Shown: positions 38,588 to 48,441, numbered from the stretch's first letter. The stretch is DNA of 64,000 nt from an uncultured Colwellia sp. (GCA_913063325.1 CAJXYE010000015.1:1-64000); one strand, 5' to 3'. The notes: generated by a model not told the origin, from the sequence alone. Numbers and translations are program-made.

Positions 38588-41464
38588 ATGAACATACCCG
38601 CTTTTTCTTTCGCTAACTTACCCATTAATAGCGCCCTTTATATTGCTTTATCAGCTTCTTTATTAGTCACGGCTTGTGATGATGGCAGTAAAACAACTCA
38701 AGCAGAGCAACAGGCCACTATTGTCGAAGCTCCGCTGAATACCTTTGAAACCAGCATGTTTACTGCTGAAGACTTAGCTAAGTTACCAAATGATCATTCG
38801 GCACATTGGTTAACAGCACAAATAATAGTTTTGCCAAAGTCAGCTAACCACGATCAATATCAACTGTTGAGTAAAAAGTCAGCAGGCTTTAATAGCATTG
38901 ATTTAGTTGCTGTTAGTTTTCCTGACAAATTGGCAGCAAGCTTTCCTCATTTAAGTGATTTTCAAGCATACCAAGTTAAGTTAACGCCAGAACAGAGCAA
39001 GCAATGGTTAAAGCAACAAGTCATTGTTGTCGCGGTAGCTTCAAATAAACAAGCTATAAAAGTAGCCTATTTACAAACAGGGGCCGTTATTGATGCACTT
39101 TATACCCAAGGGAAAAATGATGCTGATGAAGTCAATGATTTAGGCTCAGTTGTTACCACTGACGGTGTTAGCTTCAAGCTGTGGGCACCAACAGCGCAAA
39201 CAGTTTCAGTGCAACTATTTGATGATAACCTTCAAGCCATTACTGGCGATAATCTGCCTATGGTCGAAGACAGCAATACCGGCGTTTGGCAGGTACAAGC
39301 AAGTAAAAGTGCCACTTACGCTTATTATAAATATCAAGTGAATGTATACCATCCAGCTTCAAAACAAATTGAGTCTTTATCAGTGACTGACCCATACTCT
39401 TTAAGCTTGTCGGTCAATAGTGAATACTCACAAGTAGTTAATTTGAACGATGCTATCACTCAGCCAGCTAACTGGAATAACCATAAAATCCCTACAGTAA
39501 AAAATGTTGAAGATAATGTTTTTTATGAAACACATATTCGTGATTTTAGCTCGAACGAACAACGCTTAAGTGATGCAAAATTTAAAGGTAAATATAAAGC
39601 GTTTAGCGAAAAAGAATCTGATGGTATTGAACACTTAAAAGCACTGCAAGCGGCAGGGCTAAATAATATTCACTTGTTGCCGACATTCGATATTGCCACG
39701 GTTAATGAAGATGAATCACAGCACTTAGATATAGATGACAATTTAGCTAAGGTTTGCAGCATTACACCCAATTCTAGTATCTGTCAGCAACCTTACGATG
39801 AAAAACAGTCAATTAGAGCATTATTACAAAGTTATGCCGTAGAAGGAGAAAAAGCACAGCAATTGGTTAGCGAATTACGTGAATATGACAACTACAACTG
39901 GGGTTATGACCCTTTTCATTACACAGTACCAGAAGGCAGTTACGCAGTTGATGCTAAAGGTGTATCACGTTTAGTAGAATTTAGAGAGATGGTTCAAAGC
40001 CTGCATGACATGGGGTTTCGAGTGATTATGGATGTGGTTTATAACCATACTCACCAAGCGGGATTAGAGAGCAATGCAGTTTTAGATAAGATAGTACCCA
40101 ATTATTATCACAGATTACACCCGCTAACAGGCGCGATTGAGCAATCTACTTGTTGTGATAATACCGCGACAGAGCGTGTAATGATGGCAAAATTGATGAC
40201 AGACTCATTAGTTGTTTGGGCGCGCGACTATAAAATTGATGGTTTTCGCTTTGATTTAATGGGCCATCAACCAAAAGATGCGATGTTAGCGGCACGTGAA
40301 GCAGTGCGTAAAGTAGACAGCGATACTTACTTTTACGGTGAGGGCTGGAATTTTGGTGAAGTGGCGAGTAATAGCCAATTTGTTCAAGCCAGCCAGTTAG
40401 AGCTAGGTGGCAGCGAAATAGGGACTTTTTCAGATAGATTACGTGACGCCGTGCGTGGCGGTGGTAATAATACTCGAGATTCTCAGGGTGTTGGTAATGG
40501 CCTCTTAACCTTTCCCAATAATAAACAGCTTGATGAAGAGCAACTTAATGCCGAATATATCTTGCGTATGGATCAATTACGTATCGGCTTAGCAGGTAAT
40601 TTGATTAACTTCCCTTTAAGAACTATCAATGGACAAAAAGTATTAGGAAAAGATATTGCTTATGGTGATCAGCCAACGGGATATGCCTTAGACCCAGCGG
40701 ACACCATCAATTATGTTTCTAAACATGATAATCAAACGCTGTGGGATAACAGTCAATACCGCTTAGCATTTGACGTATCAACAAAAGACCGAGTGAGAAT
40801 GCACTTACAAAGCTTGTCTTTCGCTTTATTCGCTCAAGGTATTCCTTTTATTCACATGGGCTCAGAGTTTATGCGCTCTAAGTCATTTCTTCGAGACAGT
40901 TATGATTACGGTGACTGGTTCAACCGTATTGATTTTTCCAAGCAAGATAATTTTTATAATGTTGGCTTACCACCCGCAGAAAAGGACCAAGCGAATTGGC
41001 CTTTGATCAAACAAGTACAAGCAGGTCATCAAGGTCGTGATCAGGTCAATGCCGCGCAAATACAGCTTTCTAGTGCTGTATTTACCGAAATGTTAGCGAT
41101 ACGAATGAGTAGCCCATTATTTAGATTGACTAACGAACAGAGTATTATTGATAAAGTGAGCTTCCTTAACGCTTCAGTGCCTGAGCAGAAGGAAGGGGAA
41201 AAGCAACAGCTTGGTTTGATAGCCATGAAGATTGATGATAACGCTGGCAAGCCAGTTGATAGTAACTATCAAAGTTTGGTGGTTATCTTTAATACCAGTG
41301 ATAAAACACAGACGGTTAGCTATGAGTTTAGCAGTAATGAGAGGTATCAATTACATCCAATCCAGAAGATGGGGGCTGATGAAGTGGTTAAACAAGCAAA
41401 AGTGACAACTAAAGGTTTTAGTGTCCCACCATTATCAAGTGTTGTGTTTGTTAAATTTAACTAA
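38588..41464 (+). CDS. Second pullulanase-type GH13 lipoprotein
   Basis: This protein of about 958 residues starts at the ATG at 38588 (the frame opens at 38579 with TTG). A signal ending LLVTAC marks a lipoprotein. The order is a pullulanase N2-like domain, CBM48 (DGVSFKLWAPTAQTVSVQLF), a GH13_14 barrel (VIMDVVYNHT, DGFRFDLMGHQ, YFYGEGWNFGE, VSKHDNQTLWD) and a C-terminal beta domain (SSVVFVKF). It lacks the CBM41-like and C-terminal binding modules of its paralogue upstream, and has an insertion (GGGNNTRDSQGVGNGLLTF) in the barrel. A role on soluble branched dextrins, with pullulanase 1 acting on polymer, is an inference. Confidence 0.9.
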   Translation: MNIPAFSFANLPINSALYIALSASLLVTACDDGSKTTQAEQQATIVEAPLNTFETSMFTAEDLAKLPNDHSAHWLTAQIIVLPKSANHDQYQLLSKKSAGFNSIDLVAVSFPDKLAASFPHLSDFQAYQVKLTPEQSKQWLKQQVIVVAVASNKQAIKVAYLQTGAVIDALYTQGKNDADEVNDLGSVVTTDGVSFKLWAPTAQTVSVQLFDDNLQAITGDNLPMVEDSNTGVWQVQASKSATYAYYKYQVNVYHPASKQIESLSVTDPYSLSLSVNSEYSQVVNLNDAITQPANWNNHKIPTVKNVEDNVFYETHIRDFSSNEQRLSDAKFKGKYKAFSEKESDGIEHLKALQAAGLNNIHLLPTFDIATVNEDESQHLDIDDNLAKVCSITPNSSICQQPYDEKQSIRALLQSYAVEGEKAQQLVSELREYDNYNWGYDPFHYTVPEGSYAVDAKGVSRLVEFREMVQSLHDMGFRVIMDVVYNHTHQAGLESNAVLDKIVPNYYHRLHPLTGAIEQSTCCDNTATERVMMAKLMTDSLVVWARDYKIDGFRFDLMGHQPKDAMLAAREAVRKVDSDTYFYGEGWNFGEVASNSQFVQASQLELGGSEIGTFSDRLRDAVRGGGNNTRDSQGVGNGLLTFPNNKQLDEEQLNAEYILRMDQLRIGLAGNLINFPLRTINGQKVLGKDIAYGDQPTGYALDPADTINYVSKHDNQTLWDNSQYRLAFDVSTKDRVRMHLQSLSFALFAQGIPFIHMGSEFMRSKSFLRDSYDYGDWFNRIDFSKQDNFYNVGLPPAEKDQANWPLIKQVQAGHQGRDQVNAAQIQLSSAVFTEMLAIRMSSPLFRLTNEQSIIDKVSFLNASVPEQKEGEKQQLGLIAMKIDDNAGKPVDSNYQSLVVIFNTSDKTQTVSYEFSSNERYQLHPIQKMGADEVVKQAKVTTKGFSVPPLSSVVFVKFN

Positions 41465-41484
41465 GAGAAAGTGAAACTTCAATT

Positions 41485-42693
41485 GTGAATAAAAAAATTA
41501 AAATGAAAGTTAATCTTTCTCTTATTTTACTGCTGATGTTGGTACTAACATCAGCTTACTCAAGGGTTGTAGAGAGTGACGATAAGTTATCTATTATTGT
41601 CACCCCTCCGAATAATTATAATGCTAAAGATACTGTTCATATCGTTGGTAATTTTAATAATTGGGCTTTATCGGGTAGTGAGGCTTATTTACTCAAATAT
41701 ACGGAAGGTAAATTAGTAACAGACTTACCCAATATTCAACAAGATATATTCTTTAACTTTGTTAGGAATAGTGACTGGAAAAGTTTGCCTAGCCGTAAAA
41801 CAGGCAACTCTCTTTGCGATTTTATACATGAAAAAAATGATAGCGTTCACCAAATAAAAGTTAAAATCCCTGCGTGGAAGGATGAAATACCGACCAAATT
41901 AGCAGCTAAAACCATTACTGGCCATGTGCAAACAATTGAAAAATTTGCTATGCCGCAACTCAATAGAGTGACGGATGTAAGCATATATTTCCCACCTTAT
42001 TACAAAGAAAATACACAGCAAAGCTACCCCGTGCTGTATATGTTTGATGGTCAAAATATCTTTGACGATTCAACTGCATATGGCGATGAATGGCATGTCG
42101 ATGAAAGCCTTGAAAACTTAATATTAAAAGGTGAATTGAATGAATTCATTGTTGTTGCTATTGCTAATGGCCCACGTAGATGGAATGAGTACAATCCATG
42201 GGATTATAAAAGCAGGGATACACAAATTGAAGAAATAGGTGAAGGGAACAAAACGATTACTTTCATTAAAGATTCTTTAAAGCCATTCATTGATAAAAAT
42301 TATCGAACGAAAGAAGAAAGCACTTCAACAGGATTAGCAGGCAGCTCTCTTGGTGGCTTAATGGCATTATACGGGGCTATGGAGTATTCTGATATTTTTG
42401 GTTTTGTTGCTGCGTTTTCCCCTGCATTAGCTGTAGAAAATATGGCTGGAAATAGTGTACTTTTTGAAGCTTTAAAAAATAAGAAAAAAATGGATAGTGT
42501 AAAAATCTATGTTGATATGGGAAAAGATGAATACGGTACTTATAAGGAAGTTGATTTTTTACATAAGTTGTTACTTGAAAGCGGTGTTACTGAGAAAAAC
42601 CTCAAATTAGTGAAAGATGACTTAGGCAGACATTGTGAGCTTGATTGGTCTAAGCGATTTCCTGAAGCGATAAAATGGATTTTTAATGAATAG
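41485..42693 (+). CDS. Secreted esterase-family hydrolase with starch-binding-like N-domain
   Basis: This 402-residue protein begins at GTG 41485 (ATG 41503 is the alternative) with a signal peptide (VNLSLILLLMLVLTSAYS). Residues 30-120 look like an E-set or starch-binding module (TVHIVGNFNNWALSGSEAYLLKYTEG), and the rest is an alpha/beta-hydrolase of the esterase D/feruloyl-esterase type: PVLYMFDGQNIFDDSTAYG, the nucleophile elbow GLAGSSLGGLMAL and a late DLGRHCELDW that may supply the histidine. It follows pullulanase 2 by 20 bp and is likely cotranscribed. It may remove acyl groups from a modified alpha-glucan; the substrate is unproven. Confidence 0.82.
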   Translation: MNKKIKMKVNLSLILLLMLVLTSAYSRVVESDDKLSIIVTPPNNYNAKDTVHIVGNFNNWALSGSEAYLLKYTEGKLVTDLPNIQQDIFFNFVRNSDWKSLPSRKTGNSLCDFIHEKNDSVHQIKVKIPAWKDEIPTKLAAKTITGHVQTIEKFAMPQLNRVTDVSIYFPPYYKENTQQSYPVLYMFDGQNIFDDSTAYGDEWHVDESLENLILKGELNEFIVVAIANGPRRWNEYNPWDYKSRDTQIEEIGEGNKTITFIKDSLKPFIDKNYRTKEESTSTGLAGSSLGGLMALYGAMEYSDIFGFVAAFSPALAVENMAGNSVLFEALKNKKKMDSVKIYVDMGKDEYGTYKEVDFLHKLLLESGVTEKNLKLVKDDLGRHCELDWSKRFPEAIKWIFNE

Positions 42694-42764
42694 CTTTTGT
42701 TCAGAAAAAGTTATTATTTAAGAGCTACCGAGCAATATCTTGTTATTCATTGAGTGAGATGAAA

Positions 42765-42802
42765 GCCCCATAGTTAGTATAATGATTGTATAACTATGGG
42801 CC
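42765..42802. terminator. Hairpin after esterase gene
   Basis: CCCATAGTTA pairs perfectly with TAACTATGGG across a 14-nt AT-rich loop, 72 bp after the esterase stop and 43 bp before the convergent acyltransferase end. No T run follows, so termination is only probable. Confidence 0.45.
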
Positions 42803-42844
42803 TATATTCATGATTAATGCCTAAAACAGCACCAAGTGGATTTA

Positions 42845-43717
42845 TTAAACCGTCGGTGATAAATGTAAAAAGCAACCTCTACCAGCAAAAGTTAATTGGT
42901 AAGCTGGCTCGCCATCTTTAGTACTACATATACTCTTTTCTAATAGACCTTTATCAATTAAGTAATCCAGCATAGTGTTTGATAACTCACCTAGTTTTGC
43001 TTTGGCAGTAATTTCAACCTTAGTGGCGACTCCTTTAAAGGAATACATAGCTTTAATAATTTTCGCTTCTTTTTCAGATATTTTTGGCATGCGTCCTGTA
43101 TAGGTAGGATACTGATCTAACGGAAATTTACCTTGAACAGTTTCATAAGAAGCTTGAATAGCTTTAATATCGCTTTCTTTATTTTCAGTTAAGCTAAAGG
43201 TATGAAAAACGCCGGCTTCTTTACTTAAGTAATCTACTTTAGCTAAAAATATTGGTAAATCACAACCCTGAGCAACATGGTAAAAGCCCGTTTTCCATTT
43301 AGGTACAGGGCCACGAGTTCCCTCTGGCGTAAACAAGAAAAATACTCTATTTAACTTTTGGCTATTAATAAAGGCTTTGATTTGCTCAACTTGGCCAACA
43401 CCTTTTGCTGAGCGATTAATTGGAATAGCGCCAAGATACATCATCCAAGTGCCTAAAACGGGTACTCTACATAAGCTGTCTTTTACCGAAAAATAAATTT
43501 TAACGTCTTGTAAAATTGCTGCGCCAAGGGCGTAAACAAAGTCCCAATTAGAGGTATGAGGCGCGGCAATCGCCACACCAGCCCCTTCAGGGGCAGTTTT
43601 GCAAAGCTTCCAGCCAGCAAGTTTAAACCAGGTAGCGAAAATGAATTTTAAAAAATATTTAGTGAAAACCCCGTCGAAAATGGTTTTCTCTCGTATGGTG
43701 AGCTCTTTTTTAGTCAT
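42845..43717 (-). CDS. PlsC-type 1-acylglycerol-phosphate acyltransferase family protein
   Basis: This 290-residue protein has the acyltransferase motif H-x4-D (APHTSNWDFVYALGA), a GAIPINRSAKG block and FLFTPEGTRGPVPKWKTGFYHVAQ, all PlsC-family hallmarks. Catalysis would transfer an acyl chain to a glycerophosphate-type acceptor at the inner membrane. The C-terminal 90 residues (AKIIKAMYSFKGVATKVEITAKAKLG...LLEKSICSTKDGEPAYQLTFAGRG) look like a winged-helix region, an unusual addition. No related neighbours are present. Confidence 0.82.
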   Translation of the reverse strand: MTKKELTIREKTIFDGVFTKYFLKFIFATWFKLAGWKLCKTAPEGAGVAIAAPHTSNWDFVYALGAAILQDVKIYFSVKDSLCRVPVLGTWMMYLGAIPINRSAKGVGQVEQIKAFINSQKLNRVFFLFTPEGTRGPVPKWKTGFYHVAQGCDLPIFLAKVDYLSKEAGVFHTFSLTENKESDIKAIQASYETVQGKFPLDQYPTYTGRMPKISEKEAKIIKAMYSFKGVATKVEITAKAKLGELSNTMLDYLIDKGLLEKSICSTKDGEPAYQLTFAGRGCFLHLSPTV

Positions 43718-44204
43718 GATAAAGTCAATATGAAGTTACAACTGAGATAGTGCAATTGTAGCAGGAAAGTTGTGATAAATATTGATGTAGGCAGCAATTT
43801 TGTTAGCTTGGCCATTGTTTTTGGAACTTAAAGTAAACACTTGTTTGAAATTCGCTATGCTAGTGTTTTTAGGTGGATGCATTGTTGTTAATAATAACAA
43901 AGTGTTAGCAAAGATTTCTTAACCTCTTATTGCTGTTGTAGTATAGGTTAGGCGTTTTAAAAAAATATATTTTAATTACTCGAGCTGTTTTATATTTAAT
44001 GTTTTGTTTAACAATAGTTTATATAGAGATAGTATAGGTAGAGTAATAACTTCAGGAACGCTTAGCCAGTCAAAGCTCTGTGTTATGACTATGAAAACAG
44101 AAGAGAACTTATCATCTTCACTAGTAGAGTTACTTATATTTATATACAATCATTCTTTCAATGCATTTCGCATACGCGTAATAACTTAAAGTATCAATAA
44201 TTCT
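43718..44204. other. Intergenic region, 487 bp
   Basis: It lies between the divergent acyltransferase and FHA genes. The region is AT-rich with a short imperfect hairpin (TTGTTAATAATAACAA near 43886). A 61-codon frame at 44004-44189 has no ribosome site and no recognisable content. I see no RNA gene or repeat. Confidence 0.5.
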
Positions 44205-45218
44205 ATGGCCGCTATTTTAGATCTTAATAATGAAAACAAAGCATTAAGTTATTTGAATGCCTGTCATTGTTTTGGCCGTTCGCCGACCAATGTTGATACT
44301 GTCATTAATGCGCAGGAAGTATCAAGAATACATGCTGTGGTAGAATGGACCAGTAACCAATGGTTTATTCGAGACATAAGTAATAATGGGACTTGGGTAA
44401 ATAATCAAAAATTAGTAAAAGATAGTCCGCATAAACTTAAAGTGGGTGATAAAGTGTTTTTCGCTTCGGGTGAAAGCCACGGCATCTCAATAGAAGATCT
44501 GAACCCCCCTCAAAATATGTTAATGCCTCTTGACCAATCGGGTAAGCCAGCAGCACAATCACCAATTATTTTATCTGATGGTAACTTATTGCCTTCAGAA
44601 CAAAACCCTGAAATTGCTTTGTTTTATGTACCGAGTAAAGACCAGTGGTATAAAGAATTCCTCGTTGATACCGACGGTAGTGCTTTCCCTGTGGCAGATT
44701 CAGATTTACTCTTTTTTGCTGACCAGAAATGGCAATTAAAATTAACGCCATTAACTGAAAATACCGTATTGATGGCTAAAACTAAATTATCTGTTGATCA
44801 AATAAAATATCGCTTTAACTTGAGTCTAGATGAAGAGAGTACCGAGTTGACTGTGACCACAGACGATGAGAAATTTTCTTTAGCAAATAAAGCACACCAT
44901 TATCTAACCTTGAGTTTGGCTCGACATCGCGATGAAGATGCTCAGCAAGGCATCGATGCCGACAATCAAGGCTGGCGCTTACCTGAAACGTTAATCAAAG
45001 AACTAGGTTATGAAATAACACTGTTTAATACCCATGTTTGCCGTGCTAAACAGCAATTTAGAGATGTGCTTGATGGCGCTTGTGATGGTGATGAACTTAT
45101 AGAGCGTAAAGGTAAAAAAATACGCTTTGCCGGCGTTTTCTATCGTATTTATAAAGGTAATGAGCTGATCGTTAACCGCGGTCAAGATAAAGTATCCCTT
45201 ACGGTATTACATGGATAA
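44205..45218 (+). CDS. FHA-domain protein with C-terminal winged-helix-like region
   Basis: This cytoplasmic protein of 337 residues has an FHA domain at about 22-85 (HCFGRSPTNVD, EVSRIHAVVEW, RDISNNGTWVNNQKL), which binds phosphothreonine peptides. The C-terminal third (HHYLTLSLARHRDEDAQQGI, GWRLPETLIKELGYE, CRAKQQFRDVLDG, ERKGKKIRFAGVFYRIYKG) resembles an OmpR-type winged helix. Its last 8 bp overlap the start of the Ser/Thr kinase gene, so it is probably phosphorylated by or recruited to that kinase, perhaps as a phospho-dependent transcription factor. Confidence 0.86.
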   Translation: MAAILDLNNENKALSYLNACHCFGRSPTNVDTVINAQEVSRIHAVVEWTSNQWFIRDISNNGTWVNNQKLVKDSPHKLKVGDKVFFASGESHGISIEDLNPPQNMLMPLDQSGKPAAQSPIILSDGNLLPSEQNPEIALFYVPSKDQWYKEFLVDTDGSAFPVADSDLLFFADQKWQLKLTPLTENTVLMAKTKLSVDQIKYRFNLSLDEESTELTVTTDDEKFSLANKAHHYLTLSLARHRDEDAQQGIDADNQGWRLPETLIKELGYEITLFNTHVCRAKQQFRDVLDGACDGDELIERKGKKIRFAGVFYRIYKGNELIVNRGQDKVSLTVLHG

Positions 45219-47937
45219 CAAATTACCGCATTACAGCCGTGTAAGGTTACTAGGTGAAGGTGGAATGGGTAAGGTTTACCTAGCCCAAGACAACCAATTA
45301 CAGCGACAAGTTGCTATTAAAGAATTAACTTACCAGGCTAAAGAAGGTGAGGTTAATCTTGCCCTGCAAGAAGCACGTTTATTAGCGCGTGTGAACCATT
45401 CAAATATTATCCAAATTTATAATGTCCATGATGAAGGTGATCATATCTCCTTGGTTATGGAATATTTCAACAGTAAAACGCTGACGCAATTTCAGCTTGA
45501 AGCCTACACTACACTGGTACAAAAGCTGGATTTATTGCAGCAAATTTCCGCGGGTTTAGCTGCTGCTCATAAAAACGGTGTGATTCATTGTGATTTAAAG
45601 CCAAGCAATATATTGGTTGATGATCAAGGCCAGCTCAAAATTACCGATTTTGGCATCGCTTGTTTAGCCCCTAGTGAAAATTCTGATACTAAAGATGACG
45701 ATAAGAGTGAGCAGGTACAATTCGGCAGCTTACTATTTATGTCGCCAGAACAAATAATGCGGCAAGCGGTCGATTATCGAACCGATATATTCTCGCTGGG
45801 TATTCTTGGTTACCAGCTCATGGTGGGTAGTCATCCTTTTGCTTATGGGAATAATGGCGGCTCAGCAACAGATATTGCCAAAAGAATATGTGAATACACA
45901 CCTGAGCATGCCAAAAACTTAATGTTAAACGCGCCAGCTGCGTTAACAGACTTATTAATGGAAATGCTAGTTAAGCCGCTTGAGCAAAGAACATTAACCG
46001 CCAACGCAATAGAAAATCGTTTAAAGCATATTAGAACCGCGTTAATGCAAGCAGCGATAAGTGAAGAAGAGACAGTACCACTTGGTAATAACTTATCTCA
46101 TCTGGCAAGTACTCAGCCATTAGCGAGTACGCTACCGTTATCAAATACTTCACCTTTTTCAAGCACTCAACCTTTTGCTACTGAGCAGTATACTCAAGCA
46201 CCTCAGCAACAAGAGGGCCTGAAAACTAAAGAACCCAAATGGTTTCAAAAACCTACTAATAAATTCGCAAGCTTAGGTTTAACCGTAGTTGTTGTCGTAT
46301 TGGCTGTTTGGTTTTATAGCAAGCCAGAGCCTGAAACTAAGCAAGTTGTTATTTTAAAGCCGACCCTCACTGAAAACTCAAAAATTGTCGCTATGCAGCA
46401 AGATTTAGTTATTTCAGCAGTGGAAGATGCGCTTAGACAAGCAGTGATAAATACTAAAAATATGTATTTAATCTCGCAACGCGAAGTGAACGCCATTACC
46501 AAAGAATATCCTGATGACTTGAACAAACTAAGGCAAGCCACAGGTGCTTCAGACATTATTTCAACGGCACTAGAATGTGACAATAATCGCTGTAAAGTGA
46601 GCTTTTCACGCTTAGTTGCTAAAGTAAATAATGCTGAACGACTATTAGTGAAAGCTGAGAAAAATTGGTTAGCACCCATCGACGAATTTAATGCGATTTT
46701 TAGTACCAGCCAAACCCAGTTTGCTTCACTTTTTCCTGATCACTCTGAGGTAAACCAATCAGGTTTAGTACAAAGGCCCTTAAATAAAGACGATTTTCGT
46801 GATTACATTGAACTCTACAGCCAAATTAAAGGTCATGGTAATTCTAGTGCTGAGAGTTTAGATCAGTTAGATACTTTATTGGCACGTTCGCCTTATTTAT
46901 ATGCCGCTTATGCTTTGTATCGAGATACTGCATTAGATTTATATTGGGATTCAAAAGATAAAAAATATCTTCAGCAATTAGACAACCTATTACAAAGTTC
47001 TCCACCTGAATATCGTTACAGTGTTTTTGAAGCGGTAGATAGATTTTGGTTGGCCTCTGATAGAGGGGATATGAAAGAAGCAAGGCTACAAATTGCTGAA
47101 GTGAAAAAAAGAGGTGCTGATGACTTAACTATTCTAGGCTTGGAAGCATTTATGTTCTTTAACACAGGGCAATACCAACAAGCGGCTGATTCGTATTCTA
47201 AGGCTTTTAAACTACGTCCTAGCTCTTATTTATTATATAACATTGCTTTTAGTTATTGGCGTATGGGAGCCTTAAAAGAAGCTGAAGAAGCATTGAATAA
47301 AATACTTGCAATTGTTCCTGATAATTATAAAGCAATACGTTTACAGGCAAATATCTGGTTACTGCAAGGTCGGCTTGTTTTGGCTATTAGAGCGTATGAG
47401 AGAATAGTCGAAAGTCTAAATAATGCTAAAGATTTAACTAACTTAAGTCTAGCTTATGGCTTAAATAAGCAATACCAAAAATCTTTAGAGGTTGCCAAAA
47501 TAGCATTGAAACAAAACCCTAAACATCCTATGAATTTATTGAATTTAGCCGATATAGAAATGATGATGGGTAATAAGGAAATAGCATTACCTTATTATGA
47601 GCAAGTAGTTACTATTTTAGTTGGAGAAAGTGAGGTTAAATACTTACTGGGTTTAGCACAAGCTTATAGTCAACTAAAGCAGGCTAACTTGGCGATAGCT
47701 GCATTAAGTAAAGCGCAAACTTTAGCTCCTGAAAATGGCGAGGTATCTTATAGTTCAGCCATTGTTTATAGCTTGTTAAAAGAAGAGGCTTCTGCTGTTC
47801 ATCATGTCAAAGCAGCATTAAATAATAATATTGGTGTCGTTTGGTTTAACCTTCCTTGGTTTGACGATTTATGCACAGATCAGCAGTTTCAAAACTTAAT
47901 GGCAGAATATGATAATGCAGGTCGTTGTTCAAGTTAA
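45211..47937 (+). CDS. Membrane Ser/Thr protein kinase with extracytoplasmic TPR region
   Basis: This protein of 908 residues has a Hanks-type kinase domain at about 9-275: glycine loop GEGGMGKVYLAQ, Lys in QVAIKEL, catalytic loop HCDLKPSNIL, DFG in ITDFGIACL and SPEQIM. A proline/serine/threonine-rich linker leads to one transmembrane helix (GLTVVVVVLAVWFYS, about 355). The rest is outside: a domain of about 150 residues, then at least six tetratricopeptide-like repeats ending at 908. It is coupled to the FHA gene by an 8-bp overlap. It probably senses an envelope signal; targets are unknown apart from the FHA partner. Confidence 0.92.
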   Translation: MDNKLPHYSRVRLLGEGGMGKVYLAQDNQLQRQVAIKELTYQAKEGEVNLALQEARLLARVNHSNIIQIYNVHDEGDHISLVMEYFNSKTLTQFQLEAYTTLVQKLDLLQQISAGLAAAHKNGVIHCDLKPSNILVDDQGQLKITDFGIACLAPSENSDTKDDDKSEQVQFGSLLFMSPEQIMRQAVDYRTDIFSLGILGYQLMVGSHPFAYGNNGGSATDIAKRICEYTPEHAKNLMLNAPAALTDLLMEMLVKPLEQRTLTANAIENRLKHIRTALMQAAISEEETVPLGNNLSHLASTQPLASTLPLSNTSPFSSTQPFATEQYTQAPQQQEGLKTKEPKWFQKPTNKFASLGLTVVVVVLAVWFYSKPEPETKQVVILKPTLTENSKIVAMQQDLVISAVEDALRQAVINTKNMYLISQREVNAITKEYPDDLNKLRQATGASDIISTALECDNNRCKVSFSRLVAKVNNAERLLVKAEKNWLAPIDEFNAIFSTSQTQFASLFPDHSEVNQSGLVQRPLNKDDFRDYIELYSQIKGHGNSSAESLDQLDTLLARSPYLYAAYALYRDTALDLYWDSKDKKYLQQLDNLLQSSPPEYRYSVFEAVDRFWLASDRGDMKEARLQIAEVKKRGADDLTILGLEAFMFFNTGQYQQAADSYSKAFKLRPSSYLLYNIAFSYWRMGALKEAEEALNKILAIVPDNYKAIRLQANIWLLQGRLVLAIRAYERIVESLNNAKDLTNLSLAYGLNKQYQKSLEVAKIALKQNPKHPMNLLNLADIEMMMGNKEIALPYYEQVVTILVGESEVKYLLGLAQAYSQLKQANLAIAALSKAQTLAPENGEVSYSSAIVYSLLKEEASAVHHVKAALNNNIGVVWFNLPWFDDLCTDQQFQNLMAEYDNAGRCSS

Positions 47938-47956
47938 CTTTGTTAGTTAACTACTC

Positions 47957-48349
47957 TTACCTATTAATAGTGCCGTCACTGATTATTCCAAACGTCGACA
48001 TTGGTAAATCTTCTGCTGATTGAATCTTCTTACTTGATTGCGCATTATAAATATTCGCTATCATCCAAAACATGTTTTGATTTCTTTCTTCTAAGTCTAA
48101 TAGTCCTTTTAGTTTTACAGGATCTGACTCTGCCATTTTCAATATTTGAGTAAGTAGCTTTTCATCTGTCAACGCAATATCATTTAATCGGTCAACCAAC
48201 GTTGGGTTAGATTCTGCAAGGTTGATTAACATTTCAGTAGGGTTAGTGTCTTTCACTGTATTAGCTATCTTGGCTGCATTGGCGTTAGATAAAAAAACAC
48301 TACTTGATAAAACTAAGATTACTGATAAAACGTTAATAAATTTGTTCAT
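47957..48349 (-). CDS. Small secreted hypothetical protein
   Basis: This 130-residue protein has a signal peptide (NKFINVLSVILVLSSSVFLSNANA) and a helical mature part with imperfect leucine-rich segments (MLINLAESNPTLVDRLNDIA, LLTQILKMAESDPVKLKGLL) that repeat an xxxLAESxPxLVxxL-like pattern. I do not recognise a family. It lies tail-to-tail with the kinase gene, 19 bp away, and has a perfect inverted repeat 71 bp upstream of its start. Confidence 0.65.
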   Translation of the reverse strand: MNKFINVLSVILVLSSSVFLSNANAAKIANTVKDTNPTEMLINLAESNPTLVDRLNDIALTDEKLLTQILKMAESDPVKLKGLLDLEERNQNMFWMIANIYNAQSSKKIQSAEDLPMSTFGIISDGTINR

Positions 48350-48419
48350 GATACTTCCTACTGCATTTGATGATAAGTATTCTTGCTAAAAGTAATACTT
48401 GCGGTTAATTTGTTTCTTG

Positions 48420-48441
48420 TATCTAGGTGTGTGCCTAGATA
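48420..48441. promoter_or_regulatory. 8-bp perfect inverted repeat
   Basis: TATCTAGG and CCTAGATA are separated by TGTGTG, 71 bp upstream of the small secreted protein gene. It may be a regulator site or a hairpin. Confidence 0.4.

Noticed and set aside
44004-44189. 61-codon frame before the FHA gene
   Set aside because: No ribosome binding site, no motif, and composition like the surrounding intergenic DNA.
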